In this document: in pieces, positions 51,169 to 60,282 of the stretch
Layout of the letters: every line of letters begins with the position of its first letter
Position numbering within the stretch: the first letter of the stretch is position 1
DNA from: Exiguobacterium sp018617385
GTDB taxonomy: Bacteria; Bacillota; Bacilli; Exiguobacteriales; Exiguobacteriaceae
Direction of reading: 5' to 3'
Assembly (NCBI RefSeq): GCF_018617385.1
Contig: NZ_JACSKA010000002.1
Coordinates: forward strand, 248,001 to 312,000
DNA length: 64,000 nt
Translations under genes and position numbers: made by a program
Notes under the pieces: model-generated
Database searches by the model: none
Told to the model about the DNA's origin: nothing
The model's input: the letters and a program-made list of their open reading frames with translations, nothing else

Positions 51169-52269
51169 TTATACGTTGAAGCGGAACGTGACAACGTCGC
51201 CATCTTGGAAGACGTATTCTTTTCCTTCTGAACGAAGTTTCCCTTGTTCTTTCACCGTCGTCATGTTTCCTGCTGCTGAAAGGTCGTCATACGACACGAC
51301 TTCGGCACGGATGAATCCACGTTCGAAGTCAGAGTGGATGACACCGGCACATTGTGGGGCTTTCATCCCTTGTTTGAACGTCCATGCACGAACTTCCTTC
51401 TCACCTGCCGTGAAGTATGTCGCAAGGCCAAGTGTCGAGTAAGCCGCACGGATCAATTGATCAAGTCCTGACTCTTCGATTCCGAGATCTTGTAAGAATT
51501 CGAGGCGTTCTTCCGGTTCGAGTTCTGAAATTTCTTCTTCGATTCGCGCACAGATGACGATGACTTTCGATCCTTCTGTTGCTGCGTGATCACGGACCGC
51601 TTGTACAAACTCGTTCGAATCGGCATTCGCCACTTCATCCTCACTCACGTTCGCCACGTAAAGCATCGGCTTCATCGTAAGCAATTGGAAGTGTTTGACG
51701 ATTGCGAGTTGGTCTTCTGATAATTCAGCGACACGTGCCGGACGCTCTGACTCGAGCACATCTCGTACGATTTCAAGTGCTTCGAGTTCTTGTACCGCAC
51801 CTTTATCTTTTGCCTTCACCATTTTTTGAACACGTGCGATGCGTTTATCGACTTGCTCAAGGTCAGCTAAGATCAATTCAAGGTTGATTGTCGTGATGTC
51901 ATCAATCGGCGAGACACGGCCTGCGACGTGCGTGATGTTCTCGTCTTCGAAACAACGGACGACTTGGCAAATCGCATCGACTTCGCGAATGTTCGCCAAG
52001 AACTTGTTTCCAAGACCTTCCCCTTTTGATGCACCTTTCACGATTCCAGCGATATCTGTAAACTCAAATGCTGTCGGTACCGTCTTTTTCGGTTTGACGA
52101 GTTCCGTCAATCGATCAAGACGCGCATCCGGTACTTCTACGACGCCGACGTTCGGGTCGATTGTCGCGAACGGATAGTTGGCCGCCTCGACTCCTGCTTG
52201 TGTAATCGCATTAAACAATGTCGATTTCCCGACGTTTGGCAATCCGACAATTCCTGCTGTTAATCCCAC
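51169..52269 (-). CDS. ychF: Redox-regulated GTPase/ATPase YchF
   Basis: A 366-residue Obg-family P-loop ATPase. AGIVGLPNVGKSTLFNAITQ (G1), a coiled-coil insertion and a C-terminal TGS domain (FFTAGEKEVRAWTF, GFIRAEVVSYDDL) are all present. The start is GTG at 52269 with GAGGAGG upstream; this gives exactly the family's usual 366 residues, while the longer frame reaches 52332. A Noc-like site lies just upstream. Confidence 0.96.
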   Translation of the reverse strand: MGLTAGIVGLPNVGKSTLFNAITQAGVEAANYPFATIDPNVGVVEVPDARLDRLTELVKPKKTVPTAFEFTDIAGIVKGASKGEGLGNKFLANIREVDAICQVVRCFEDENITHVAGRVSPIDDITTINLELILADLEQVDKRIARVQKMVKAKDKGAVQELEALEIVRDVLESERPARVAELSEDQLAIVKHFQLLTMKPMLYVANVSEDEVANADSNEFVQAVRDHAATEGSKVIVICARIEEEISELEPEERLEFLQDLGIEESGLDQLIRAAYSTLGLATYFTAGEKEVRAWTFKQGMKAPQCAGVIHSDFERGFIRAEVVSYDDLSAAGNMTTVKEQGKLRSEGKEYVFQDGDVVTFRFNV

Positions 52270-52291
52270 TAGTAGTTCCTCCTCATCCGGT

Positions 52292-52305
52292 GTTTCCCGG
52301 GAAAT
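52292..52305. promoter_or_regulatory. Noc-binding sequence, one mismatch
   Basis: GTTTCCCGGGAAAT differs from ATTTCCCGGGAAAT at the first base. It lies between ychF and the DUF951 gene. Confidence 0.6.
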
Positions 52306-52410
52306 GTTAAGCCGTCTGTGGAGTGGGTACATTCAGTACACCACACCGTCACATCCTTCACAATTATAGATAGTCCACGATTAAACCGCAACTCACGTTC
52401 ATAACCTAAA

Positions 52411-52437
52411 GAAAAACGCCGCTTATTCGGCGGCGTT
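52411..52437 (-). terminator. Terminator of the mscS-DUF951 unit
   Basis: The minus-strand hairpin AACGCCGC/GCGGCGTT is followed by TTTC; the T run is short. It overlaps the DUF951 stop. Confidence 0.65.
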
Positions 52438-52626
52438 CCCTTGTTCAAGCACTTTCTTGAATCGCTTATCGAAATCACGGCGTTGCATGAGCACACTGGC
52501 TCCGCAGCCTTGGCACTTGATCCGAATGTCCATCCCGACACGCGTGATTTGCCAGCGGTTCGTCTTACAGGCATGTGGTTTTTTCATTTCCACCACATCG
52601 TTCAATGCATACGTTTTACTTTGCAT
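52423..52626 (-). CDS. DUF951 family protein
   Basis: A 67-residue DUF951 protein: YALNDVVEMKKPHACKTNRW and the second zinc pair in KCQGCGASVLM are diagnostic. It is a small OB-like, zinc-binding protein of unknown function that regularly follows an mscS gene and precedes ychF in Bacillales. It overlaps mscS by 11 bases. Confidence 0.9.
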   Translation of the reverse strand: MQSKTYALNDVVEMKKPHACKTNRWQITRVGMDIRIKCQGCGASVLMQRRDFDKRFKKVLEQGNAAE

Positions 52627-53557
52627 TTTCTGCTTCTCCTCCTTTAGGAGCCGAGTTCGGTGGCATCATGACCGTACGTGGGTATGGAATTTCAATCCCC
52701 CGCTCGTCAAGTCCAGCCTTTAACTCTTTATGCAAAATTCGACCAGCTGCGAAATGCTGGGTCGGCGGGACTTCCGCCATTAATCGGTACACCACTTCCG
52801 ACGGTCCGAGCGACTGCACTCCAGCCAAGTCGATTGGTTTGATGAACAAGTCGTGATAGCGTGCTTCGACCGTTTTCGCAATTTCTTTGAGCGCTTGCTC
52901 TACTTTTGACATATCTTCTTCGTATGCGACCCCAATATCGACCACAGCGACACTGTTTTCAAGCGAGTAGTTCGTCACTTGTAAGATTTGTCCGTTCGGA
53001 ATAATCGTCACTTGCCCGTTCAATCCTTTTAACTTCGTCGTCCGGATCCCGACCTCGATGACCGTCCCGTCGACTTGTTGGTTCAAATTGACGTAATCCC
53101 CGTTCTTATATTGGTTTTCAAAGATGATGAACGCCCCTGTGATGACGTCTTTCACCAAACTTTGTGCCCCGAATGAAATCGCAAGACCTGCGACCCCGGC
53201 TGATGCAATCAAACCGGCGATATTCACACCGAATTGTCCGAGCACCGTCAAGACCATAATCAACCCGATCACATAGCGGATTGTGTTTTGTGCCAGTTTT
53301 AATAACGTTTCATTCTGTCGCTGGGCGACGATATCATGTTCTTTTATTTTGCGGAGCGTAAACACGCGCTCGACCATCGTCGTCAAAATGCGCGTTGCGA
53401 TATATAAACCAAGGATGATCAGCGCCACACCGGCGAGCTTAATCCCTAAACCAATCCACATATCTGTATCTTTAAAGTACTCCACGAATTGGTTCACGCT
53501 ATCGATTGTCTCATCGGCAACCGTGCTTAAATCTTTTTCTGTATTTTGCGAAGCCAT
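52616..53557 (-). CDS. Small-conductance mechanosensitive channel, MscS family
   Basis: A 313-residue channel that opens under membrane tension and releases solutes. Helices at about 35-60, 90-115 and 120-150 precede the pore helix with LIASAGVAGLAISFGAQSLVKD. The cytoplasmic beta domain (VEVGIRTTKLKGLNGQVTII) and a C-terminal alpha/beta domain follow. AGGTG precedes the ATG. Operonic with DUF951; divergent from yyaC. Confidence 0.93.
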   Translation of the reverse strand: MASQNTEKDLSTVADETIDSVNQFVEYFKDTDMWIGLGIKLAGVALIILGLYIATRILTTMVERVFTLRKIKEHDIVAQRQNETLLKLAQNTIRYVIGLIMVLTVLGQFGVNIAGLIASAGVAGLAISFGAQSLVKDVITGAFIIFENQYKNGDYVNLNQQVDGTVIEVGIRTTKLKGLNGQVTIIPNGQILQVTNYSLENSVAVVDIGVAYEEDMSKVEQALKEIAKTVEARYHDLFIKPIDLAGVQSLGPSEVVYRLMAEVPPTQHFAAGRILHKELKAGLDERGIEIPYPRTVMMPPNSAPKGGEAENAK

Positions 53558-53726
53558 CTTTTCACCTCAAAGTCGTAGATTCTAAATCATCAAAACATAT
53601 TTCACGACTTTTCTCAAACGCTGCATTCGGAAGTTAGAAGTTTTCCACTTTTGGGAATGGGTTAATACGAGATCAATCCCCCAACTGCAACTAGGAATAG
53701 GCAGCTTAGAAGAGAGGATGAGATTC

Positions 53727-54353
53727 ATGCCGTTTCGCTTAAAACCTCATAAACCATACTCTTTCTTCATTGAACACACTGAGCGGAGTGGATCCAGATT
53801 GCTTGCGGACCAACTTCATGAACAGTTGGTCAATGAAACCCATCGCCCCATCGTCCTTGTTTGCATCGGTTCGGATCGTTCGACCGGTGATTCACTCGGT
53901 CCGCTCGTCGGAACGTTTTTAGAAGAACGTCACATCCGAAATTTACATGTATACGGCACATTAACAAAACCTGTACATGCACTCAATTTGGTAGAAACGT
54001 TACATGAGATTCAGACGCGCTTCCATCAACCGCTCATCATCGCCATCGACGCCTGTCTCGGACGTTTATCGAGTGTCGGTTACGTCTTCTTTTCGGAAGG
54101 TCCGCTCGCTCCAGGGGCCGGTGTCCAAAAAGAGCTCCCGGCAGTCGGCGCGTACAATATTAAAGCCGTCGTGAATGTAAGTGGATTCATGGAGATGATG
54201 ATTTTACAGAATACCCGCCTCCATCTCGTGTATGAACTCGCACGTTTCATCACAGACGGATTCGCCGATTTTGATGCACGCATCGGGCGCCTGCATCACG
54301 AAGAGGCGGCCATTACACGTCTTCGTCAGTCACGAGACGAATCAAAGTCTTGA
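53727..54353 (+). CDS. yyaC: YyaC family protein (spore-protease-like fold)
   Basis: A 208-residue DUF1256/YyaC protein. IVLVCIGSDRSTGDSLGPLVG and the later DACLGRLSSVGYVFFSEG-type block (AIDACLGRLSS, GPLAPGAGVQKELPAVG) define it. The family shares the fold of the germination protease Gpr, and in B. subtilis the gene belongs to the sporulation set. The start at 53727 has AGAGG nine bases upstream. Its 3' end overlaps the convergent parB gene by 28 bases. Confidence 0.88.
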   Translation: MPFRLKPHKPYSFFIEHTERSGSRLLADQLHEQLVNETHRPIVLVCIGSDRSTGDSLGPLVGTFLEERHIRNLHVYGTLTKPVHALNLVETLHEIQTRFHQPLIIAIDACLGRLSSVGYVFFSEGPLAPGAGVQKELPAVGAYNIKAVVNVSGFMEMMILQNTRLHLVYELARFITDGFADFDARIGRLHHEEAAITRLRQSRDESKS

Positions 54354-55108
54354 GGCGATAGTAACGTCAACAATTGTTCCAAATCGTCTTGGGAAAAGTA
54401 TTTCAACTCGAGGACGCCGCCTTTTCGGCGTGGACGAATCGACACATCCATCTGAAGACGCTCCGCAAGCACCGCTTCGACCGCCTCGATATCGGCGTTC
54501 GATCGCTTCAGCGTCTTTTTTTCTGTGCGCTCTTTTTGTAAATATCGCTCGAGGCGACGGACCGTCCAATGCTCGGCAATGACCCGTTTTGCAATCTGTT
54601 CCATCGCTTGTTCCGATTTCATGCCTGTGATGGCACGTGCATGTCCCATCGTCAAATCTCCGACCATGACCGCATGCTGGACGGCACTCGGCAACCGGAG
54701 GAGGCGAAGACTGTTCGTCACATGACTACGGCTCTTTCCGACGCGATCGGCCAACTGTTGTTGCGTCAGGCCTAGCGTCTGCATCAACTGTTCATAGGCG
54801 ACAGCCTCTTCGATGGCATTCAAGTCTGCCCGCTGAATGTTTTCAATCAGCGCCAACTCCATGACGCGATCGGAGTCCGCCGTGACGACGAGGGCAGGAA
54901 TGTCCTCTTTCCCCGCGAGTTTCGCCGCCTGAAACCGTCGTTCCCCGGCAATGATTTCATAGTACCCTGTCGCTTTTCGAACGACGATCGGTTGCAGGAC
55001 GCCATATCGCTCAATGGATTGACGTAACTCTTCTAATTTTTCCACCTCAAATTGTTTCCGGGGCTGATTCGGGTTTGGGCGAATGAATTTTAATGCTAAT
55101 CGTTCCAT
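54326..55108 (-). CDS. parB: Chromosome partition protein ParB (Spo0J)
   Basis: A 260-residue CTP-dependent parS-binding protein. The CTPase fold has GERRFQAAKLAG and ENIQRADLNAIEE; the helix-turn-helix is LTQQQLADRVGKSRSHVTNSL, and a C-terminal dimerisation domain follows. AAGGAGG precedes the ATG. The soj/parA gene that normally lies directly upstream is absent. The short N-terminus contains no obvious ParA-stimulating basic peptide beyond MERLALKFIRPNPNQP. Confidence 0.93.
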   Translation of the reverse strand: MERLALKFIRPNPNQPRKQFEVEKLEELRQSIERYGVLQPIVVRKATGYYEIIAGERRFQAAKLAGKEDIPALVVTADSDRVMELALIENIQRADLNAIEEAVAYEQLMQTLGLTQQQLADRVGKSRSHVTNSLRLLRLPSAVQHAVMVGDLTMGHARAITGMKSEQAMEQIAKRVIAEHWTVRRLERYLQKERTEKKTLKRSNADIEAVEAVLAERLQMDVSIRPRRKGGVLELKYFSQDDLEQLLTLLSPQDFDSSRD

Positions 55109-55130
55109 CTACAAACCTCCTTCATCGTAT

Positions 55131-55165
55131 AAAAAAGCACGGACTCATTTTTGAGGCCGCGCTTT
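55131..55165 (-). terminator. Terminator between noc and parB
   Basis: The minus-strand hairpin AAAGCGCGGCCTC/GAGTCCGTGCTTT (two mismatches) is followed by TTT. It overlaps the noc stop and separates it from parB. Confidence 0.7.
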
Positions 55166-56029
55166 CGGGATGCGAATTCGAATTTCAACAAATTCCTCTT
55201 CGTCTACTTCTTCAGTTTGGACGTCAATCCCTGTTTTCCCAATCAAATCGATTGAGTCACGAATCGTATTGATGGCGATTCGCGTGTCGCGCGCAAAACT
55301 TTTCGTCCGACGACGTTGTTTTTTCGGCTTTCGCTTCTCTTCTTCGATCGGTGTTGTTAAAAAGGCGACGCGTTCTTCCGTCTCCTTGACGTTGAAATCC
55401 TGTTCTAACACTTCCGCAAGCACTTGAAGCTGCAATCCTTCTTCCTTTAGCGGTAACAACGCACGTGCATGTCGCTCATTGATCCGACGATCGCGAAGCG
55501 ACTGCTTCACATCCTCCGGCAATTTTAACAAACGCAACTTATTGGCAATCGTAGATTGACTCTTGCCTAGACTTTTCGCGAGGGCATCTTGCGTCAAGCC
55601 GTTCAAGGCGAGTAAACGATCATAGGCTTCCGCCTCTTCAATCGGGCTTAACTGCTCACGCTGCAAGTTTTCAATCAAGGCGAGTGCAGCCGTCGTATCA
55701 TCGTCCATATCACGAACGATTGCCGGAATTGCTGACCAGCCAAGCGATTTCACCGCACGGAAACGACGCTCTCCGGCAATAATTTCATAGCAGTCCCCAT
55801 CTGCCTTTCGAACCACGATTGGTTGAAGGAGCCCATGTTCCGAAATCGTCGTTGCCAACTCTTCAATTTTTGCCGGTTCGAACACTTTACGTGGTTGATA
55901 ACGGTTAGGACGCAACCGTGACAATGAGAGTTCCTGTACCGTGTCATCCGCTCGAACTTCCGCAATCTGCGTCACGGCAACTTCGTCTTTTCGATTCACA
56001 CCGAACAATTTCGCAAATCTATTCTTCAA
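55145..56029 (-). CDS. noc: Nucleoid occlusion protein Noc
   Basis: A 294-residue ParB paralogue that binds NBS sites and the membrane to keep division off the nucleoid. N-terminal KNRFAKLFGVN is the amphipathic membrane-targeting helix. GERRFRAVKSLG and ENLQREQLSPIEEAEAY form the CTP domain, and LTQDALAKSLGKSQSTIANKL the helix-turn-helix. TTG start with GGGGTG upstream. Lies between rsmG and parB as in B. subtilis. Confidence 0.93.
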   Translation of the reverse strand: MKNRFAKLFGVNRKDEVAVTQIAEVRADDTVQELSLSRLRPNRYQPRKVFEPAKIEELATTISEHGLLQPIVVRKADGDCYEIIAGERRFRAVKSLGWSAIPAIVRDMDDDTTAALALIENLQREQLSPIEEAEAYDRLLALNGLTQDALAKSLGKSQSTIANKLRLLKLPEDVKQSLRDRRINERHARALLPLKEEGLQLQVLAEVLEQDFNVKETEERVAFLTTPIEEEKRKPKKQRRRTKSFARDTRIAINTIRDSIDLIGKTGIDVQTEEVDEEEFVEIRIRIPKARPQK

Positions 56030-56049
56030 CGTCGGGCACCCCTTTTATG

Positions 56050-56086
56050 TAAAAAAATAAGCAGACTCCACCACTGGAATCTGCTT
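56050..56086 (-). terminator. Terminator of the mnmE-mnmG-rsmG operon
   Basis: The minus-strand hairpin AAGCAGATTCCA/TGGAGTCTGCTT is followed by ATTTTTTT. It comes directly after the parS site. Confidence 0.85.
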
Positions 56087-56087
56087 T

Positions 56088-56103
56088 TGTTTCACGTGAA
56101 ACG
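56088..56103. promoter_or_regulatory. parS: parS site
   Basis: TGTTTCACGTGAAACG matches the parS consensus TGTTNCACGTGAAACA at all but the last base. It lies between rsmG and noc, near oriC as expected for ParB loading. Confidence 0.9.
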
Positions 56104-56109
56104 ACATCA

Positions 56110-56826
56110 TCAGATAAGTGGCTCTTTCGCCGGTGTCCCCGCTTTACGCGGATATTTCCCGGGCGTTTTTCGTAGTTTATCTACAACTACGATATTACGC
56201 TCACTCATCTCTCCTGGCAATAGGAACTGGTGTGTCGCTTTTTCTTTTCCACCTAGAACGGCTAAAGCGTTTTTGGCGTCTGCCATCTCGTCAGAAACCT
56301 TGGCTGCTTTAAGCGCGACGAAGCTTCCGCCCACTTTCGCGAGAGGCAAACAGTATTCCGCCAACACGGTCATGCGGGCAACCGCACGCGCTGTGACGAC
56401 GTCAAACTGTTCGCGGAACTTTTTATTTTTTCCGAACTCTTCAGCGCGACCATGATGGAACGCGACACCTTCGAGCCCGAGGGCGAGGGCCAATTCGTTC
56501 AAGAAGGTGATGCGTTTATTTAACGAATCGATGATCGTGACGTGTAAGTGTGGGAATAAAATTTTGAGCGGAAGACTCGGGAATCCCGCTCCTGCCCCGA
56601 CATCACATACGGTTTCGACTTTCGTGAAATCGAAATGAAACGCTGCGCTGAGCGAATCATAGAAATGCTTCAAATATACTTCTTCCCGGTCCGTGATGGC
56701 CGTTAAGTTCATTTTTTCGTTCCATTCGACGAGCATTTCGAAGTAACGTTTGAACTGACTGAGTTGTGTCTCACTCAGTTCAAACCCTTCGGCTCGTAAC
56801 GCTTCAATAAATTGAGATTCGTTCAT
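56110..56826 (-). CDS. rsmG: 16S rRNA (guanine527-N7)-methyltransferase RsmG
   Basis: A 238-residue SAM-dependent methyltransferase acting on G527 of 16S rRNA. The SAM motif VCDVGAGAGFPSLPLKI and the upstream MNLTAITDREEVYLKHFYDSL are typical, as is the C-terminal KYPRKAGTPAKEPL. Follows mnmG by four bases. Confidence 0.96.
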   Translation of the reverse strand: MNESQFIEALRAEGFELSETQLSQFKRYFEMLVEWNEKMNLTAITDREEVYLKHFYDSLSAAFHFDFTKVETVCDVGAGAGFPSLPLKILFPHLHVTIIDSLNKRITFLNELALALGLEGVAFHHGRAEEFGKNKKFREQFDVVTARAVARMTVLAEYCLPLAKVGGSFVALKAAKVSDEMADAKNALAVLGGKEKATHQFLLPGEMSERNIVVVDKLRKTPGKYPRKAGTPAKEPLI

Positions 56827-56830
56827 CGTT

Positions 56831-58717
56831 TCACTCCACCGTTGCGTATTGTCCCTGTTCGATATAGACGAGCAAGATTGACACGTCTGCCGGGTTTACG
56901 CCTGAGATACGGGACGCTTGTCCGATCGAAAGAGGACGAACTTGTTTTAGTTTTTGTTTCGCTTCTGTCGCGAGACCACCGATCGCATCATAATCCAAGT
57001 TTTCTGGGATTCGTTTCTCTTCCATGCGACGCATCTTCTCGACTTGTTCAAGCTGTTTGGAAATATAGCCTTCATATTTCACTTGAATCTCGACTTGCTC
57101 TTTTACTTCATATGACAATTCTTCCGTTGATGGAACGACTGTCATGAGTGCTTCATAGGATACTTCCGGACGTTTCAACAAGATGTTGGCATGTGTCGCT
57201 TCTTTGAGCGGGTGTGCACCGACCGATTCGAGCATCGCATTGACTTCAGGTGTCGGTTTGACGACGAGGGATGCAAGTCGTTTCATTTCTTTTTCAATCG
57301 CTACACGCTTCTCGTTGAGGTGAGCGTGACGATCTTCTGAAAGTAAGCCGATCTCATACCCGATGTCGCTGAGTCGCAAGTCCGCATTGTCATGACGCAA
57401 CAAGAGACGGTATTCGGCACGTGATGTGAGAAGACGATACGGTTCGTTCGTCCCTTTCGTCACGAGGTCATCGATCAAGACGCCGATGTACGCTTGCGAA
57501 CGGTCCAAGATGACAGGATCTTTGCCGAGCACTTTGCATGCGGCGTTGATTCCCGCCATGATGCCCTGTCCAGCCGCTTCTTCGTACCCGCTCGTCCCGT
57601 TGATTTGTCCCGCTGTGAAAAGGCCAGGGACTGCTTTTGTTTCGAGCGTTGGCCAAAGCTGTGTCGGTACGACTGCATCGTACTCGATCGCATAACCGGG
57701 ACGCATCATCTCTGAATTTTCAAGACCTGGGATTGTGCGAAGCATCTGATGTTGCACGTCTTCTGGCATACTCGTTGAGAAGCCTTGAACATAGATTTCT
57801 TCTGTATCGCGACCTTCTGGCTCCAAGAAGATTTGGTGACGCGGTTTATCATTAAAGCGAACGACCTTATCTTCAATCGATGGGCAATAACGTGGTCCCG
57901 TTCCTTTAATCGCACCCGAGTACATCGGTGAGCGATGCAAGTTCTCATCAATCAATTGGTGCGTGCGCTCACTCGTGTACGTGAGCCAGCATGGGATTTG
58001 TTCGATCGGATTCAAATCCGTCGAGGTGTACGAGAAGAATGATGGATTCTCGTCTCCTGGTTGAATCTCCGTCTTCGAGTAATCGATCGTCTTGCCGTCG
58101 ATTCGTGGCGGTGTTCCCGTTTTGAATCGAACCAAGTCGAGACCGAGCTCTTCTAGATGCTTCGATAACTCGACCGAAGGCATTTGGTTGTTCGGGCCAC
58201 TTTCATATGCCAATTCACCGATGATGATTTGACCGCGCATGAATGTTCCCGTTGTGACGATGACCGCTTTCGCGCGATATTCTGAACCTGTGTTCGTTAC
58301 CACGCCACGTACTTCTCCATCCTCAATCAACAAGCGTTCGACTAGCGCCTGACGAAGCAGTAGATTCGGCTCGTCTTCTAGCACTTTCTTCATGTGATTT
58401 TGGTATTGGAATTTGTCCGCCTGTGCACGTAATGCACGTACCGCCGGACCTTTCGATGTGTTGAGCATCTTCATTTGGATGTAAGTCGCGTCAATCGCGC
58501 GCCCCATCTCGCCACCGAGCGCATCGATTTCACGTACGACGATTCCTTTCGCCGGCCCACCGATTGATGGGTTGCAATACATGAACCCGACCATATCGGG
58601 GTTCATGGTGAGCATCGCTGTTTTCGCGCCCATACGAGCCGATGCAAGTGCTGCTTCAATCCCTGCGTGTCCGGCCCCGATGACGATGACGTCAAATTCG
58701 CCTGCCGTATAAGCCAT
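56831..58717 (-). CDS. mnmG: tRNA uridine-5-carboxymethylaminomethyl modification enzyme MnmG
   Basis: A 628-residue FAD enzyme that, with MnmE, modifies U34 of several tRNAs. FAD-binding VIVIGAGHAGIEAALASARM, the Cys-containing YCNPSIGGPAKG, GTGPRYCPSIEDK and GQINGTSGYEEAA are diagnostic. AAGGAGG upstream. Coupled to mnmE (15-base gap) and rsmG. Confidence 0.97.
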   Translation of the reverse strand: MAYTAGEFDVIVIGAGHAGIEAALASARMGAKTAMLTMNPDMVGFMYCNPSIGGPAKGIVVREIDALGGEMGRAIDATYIQMKMLNTSKGPAVRALRAQADKFQYQNHMKKVLEDEPNLLLRQALVERLLIEDGEVRGVVTNTGSEYRAKAVIVTTGTFMRGQIIIGELAYESGPNNQMPSVELSKHLEELGLDLVRFKTGTPPRIDGKTIDYSKTEIQPGDENPSFFSYTSTDLNPIEQIPCWLTYTSERTHQLIDENLHRSPMYSGAIKGTGPRYCPSIEDKVVRFNDKPRHQIFLEPEGRDTEEIYVQGFSTSMPEDVQHQMLRTIPGLENSEMMRPGYAIEYDAVVPTQLWPTLETKAVPGLFTAGQINGTSGYEEAAGQGIMAGINAACKVLGKDPVILDRSQAYIGVLIDDLVTKGTNEPYRLLTSRAEYRLLLRHDNADLRLSDIGYEIGLLSEDRHAHLNEKRVAIEKEMKRLASLVVKPTPEVNAMLESVGAHPLKEATHANILLKRPEVSYEALMTVVPSTEELSYEVKEQVEIQVKYEGYISKQLEQVEKMRRMEEKRIPENLDYDAIGGLATEAKQKLKQVRPLSIGQASRISGVNPADVSILLVYIEQGQYATVE

Positions 58718-58732
58718 ATTTGTTCCTCCTTA

Positions 58733-60112
58733 TTATTTCCCAAGACAAAACTGTGAAAAGAGCTGATCAATCAAGCTCTCCTGTACGGTATCTCCATTGA
58801 TTTCACCGAGCGTATCCCACGCACGACGTAAATCGATCTGAACCATATCGATCGGCATATTCATGACGGCACTCCCGAGCGCCTCATCAATTTGACCAAT
58901 CGTTCGTTTGATTAATTGAATGTGTCGAGCGTTTGAGATATACGTCATATCTTGTGACTCGACCCCTTTTGCGAAGAAGAGATTTGCGATGGCCGCTTCA
59001 AGGGCATCGATTCCTTCATCTAGTAAGAGCGATGTCGCCACAATCGGACGTCCTGCCGCTAGTTTCTCTAGCTTAGAAGAATCCATGTTTTGTGGCAAGT
59101 CCGTCTTGTTGATGATGATGATGGCATTCATACCTTTTACTGCCTCAAATAACGCCTCATCCTCGACAGTCAATCCCTCGTGTCCGTTCAAGACGAGAAG
59201 GACCAAATCTGCCGCCTCTAACGCTTTTCTCGACTTTTCCACACCGATTCGTTCCACGATATCTTCCGTTTCGCGAATCCCTGCCGTGTCGATCAATTTG
59301 AGCGGAACACCTTTCACATTGACGTACTCCTCAATCGTGTCACGTGTCGTCCCGGCAATTTCGGTGACGATCGCTTTCGTCTCTTGAACGAGCGTATTCA
59401 TCAGAGAAGATTTACCGACGTTCGGTCGACCGATGATTGCTGTGGCCAAGCCTTCACGTAAGATTTTCCCTTGTCGCGCTGTCTCGAGTAACTGCTCGAG
59501 GACACGCTTGACCTCGCCCGCTTTCTCTTCGACGATGGCCTGGGTCATCTCTTCTGCGTCATACTCTGGATAGTCGATGTTGACCTCGACCGCAGCAATC
59601 GTCTCGAGCAATTGTTGACGTAACTCGCGAACGAGGCGTGACAAACGTCCTTCCATTTGCGCCATCGCAACGTTCATGGCCCGGTCCGTCTTTGCGCGAA
59701 TGAGATCCATGACGGCCTCCGCCTGAGATAAATCGATTCGGCCATTTAAAAAGGCGCGCTTCGTGAACTCGCCCGGTTCTGCCAAACGGATGTCGGGTTG
59801 ATCGAGAATGAGCTCAAGGACACGATTGACCGCCACGACGCCTCCGTGACAATTGATCTCGACGACATCTTCTCGTGTAAACGTCTTCGGTGCGCGCATA
59901 ATACTGACCATAACTTCATCGACGATTTCGCCCGTATCAGGATATTTTAACGTTCCATAATGAATCGTATGTGAATCGACTGTTGTTAAGTCTTTTCCAG
60001 AAAACACATTGTTCACCGTTTCGACCGCCAAATCGCCCGACAATCGGACGATCCCGATGGCACCTTCACCCATCGGCGTCGAAATCGCTGTAATCGTGTC
60101 AAACTCTAGCAT
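58733..60112 (-). CDS. mnmE: tRNA modification GTPase MnmE
   Basis: A 459-residue GTPase. The N-terminal folate-binding domain begins MLEFDTITAISTPMGEGAIG; the G domain has GRPNVGKSSLMN, DTAG and NKTD; the protein ends in the catalytic FCLGK. The start at 60112 has GGAGGG upstream and fits the family length; the frame from 60136 adds eight residues. Confidence 0.97.
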   Translation of the reverse strand: MLEFDTITAISTPMGEGAIGIVRLSGDLAVETVNNVFSGKDLTTVDSHTIHYGTLKYPDTGEIVDEVMVSIMRAPKTFTREDVVEINCHGGVVAVNRVLELILDQPDIRLAEPGEFTKRAFLNGRIDLSQAEAVMDLIRAKTDRAMNVAMAQMEGRLSRLVRELRQQLLETIAAVEVNIDYPEYDAEEMTQAIVEEKAGEVKRVLEQLLETARQGKILREGLATAIIGRPNVGKSSLMNTLVQETKAIVTEIAGTTRDTIEEYVNVKGVPLKLIDTAGIRETEDIVERIGVEKSRKALEAADLVLLVLNGHEGLTVEDEALFEAVKGMNAIIIINKTDLPQNMDSSKLEKLAAGRPIVATSLLLDEGIDALEAAIANLFFAKGVESQDMTYISNARHIQLIKRTIGQIDEALGSAVMNMPIDMVQIDLRRAWDTLGEINGDTVQESLIDQLFSQFCLGK

Positions 60113-60282
60113 CTTTCTCCCTCCAAACCTAAACATCTTCTTCTATCATATGCATAACGAACCTACTATACACGATATTCGACTTGAACGAAAGAGTTGG
60201 GCCATCGATCAAGTCATTGCCATTCGACTCATCGTTTTCGTACAATAAAGGAATATATTTACATAGGAGAGAGGCATCTATT

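Noticed and set aside
56154..56167. Third Noc-like site in rsmG (ATTTCCCGGGCGTT)
   Set aside because: Only one half of the palindrome is intact, so Noc binding is unlikely.
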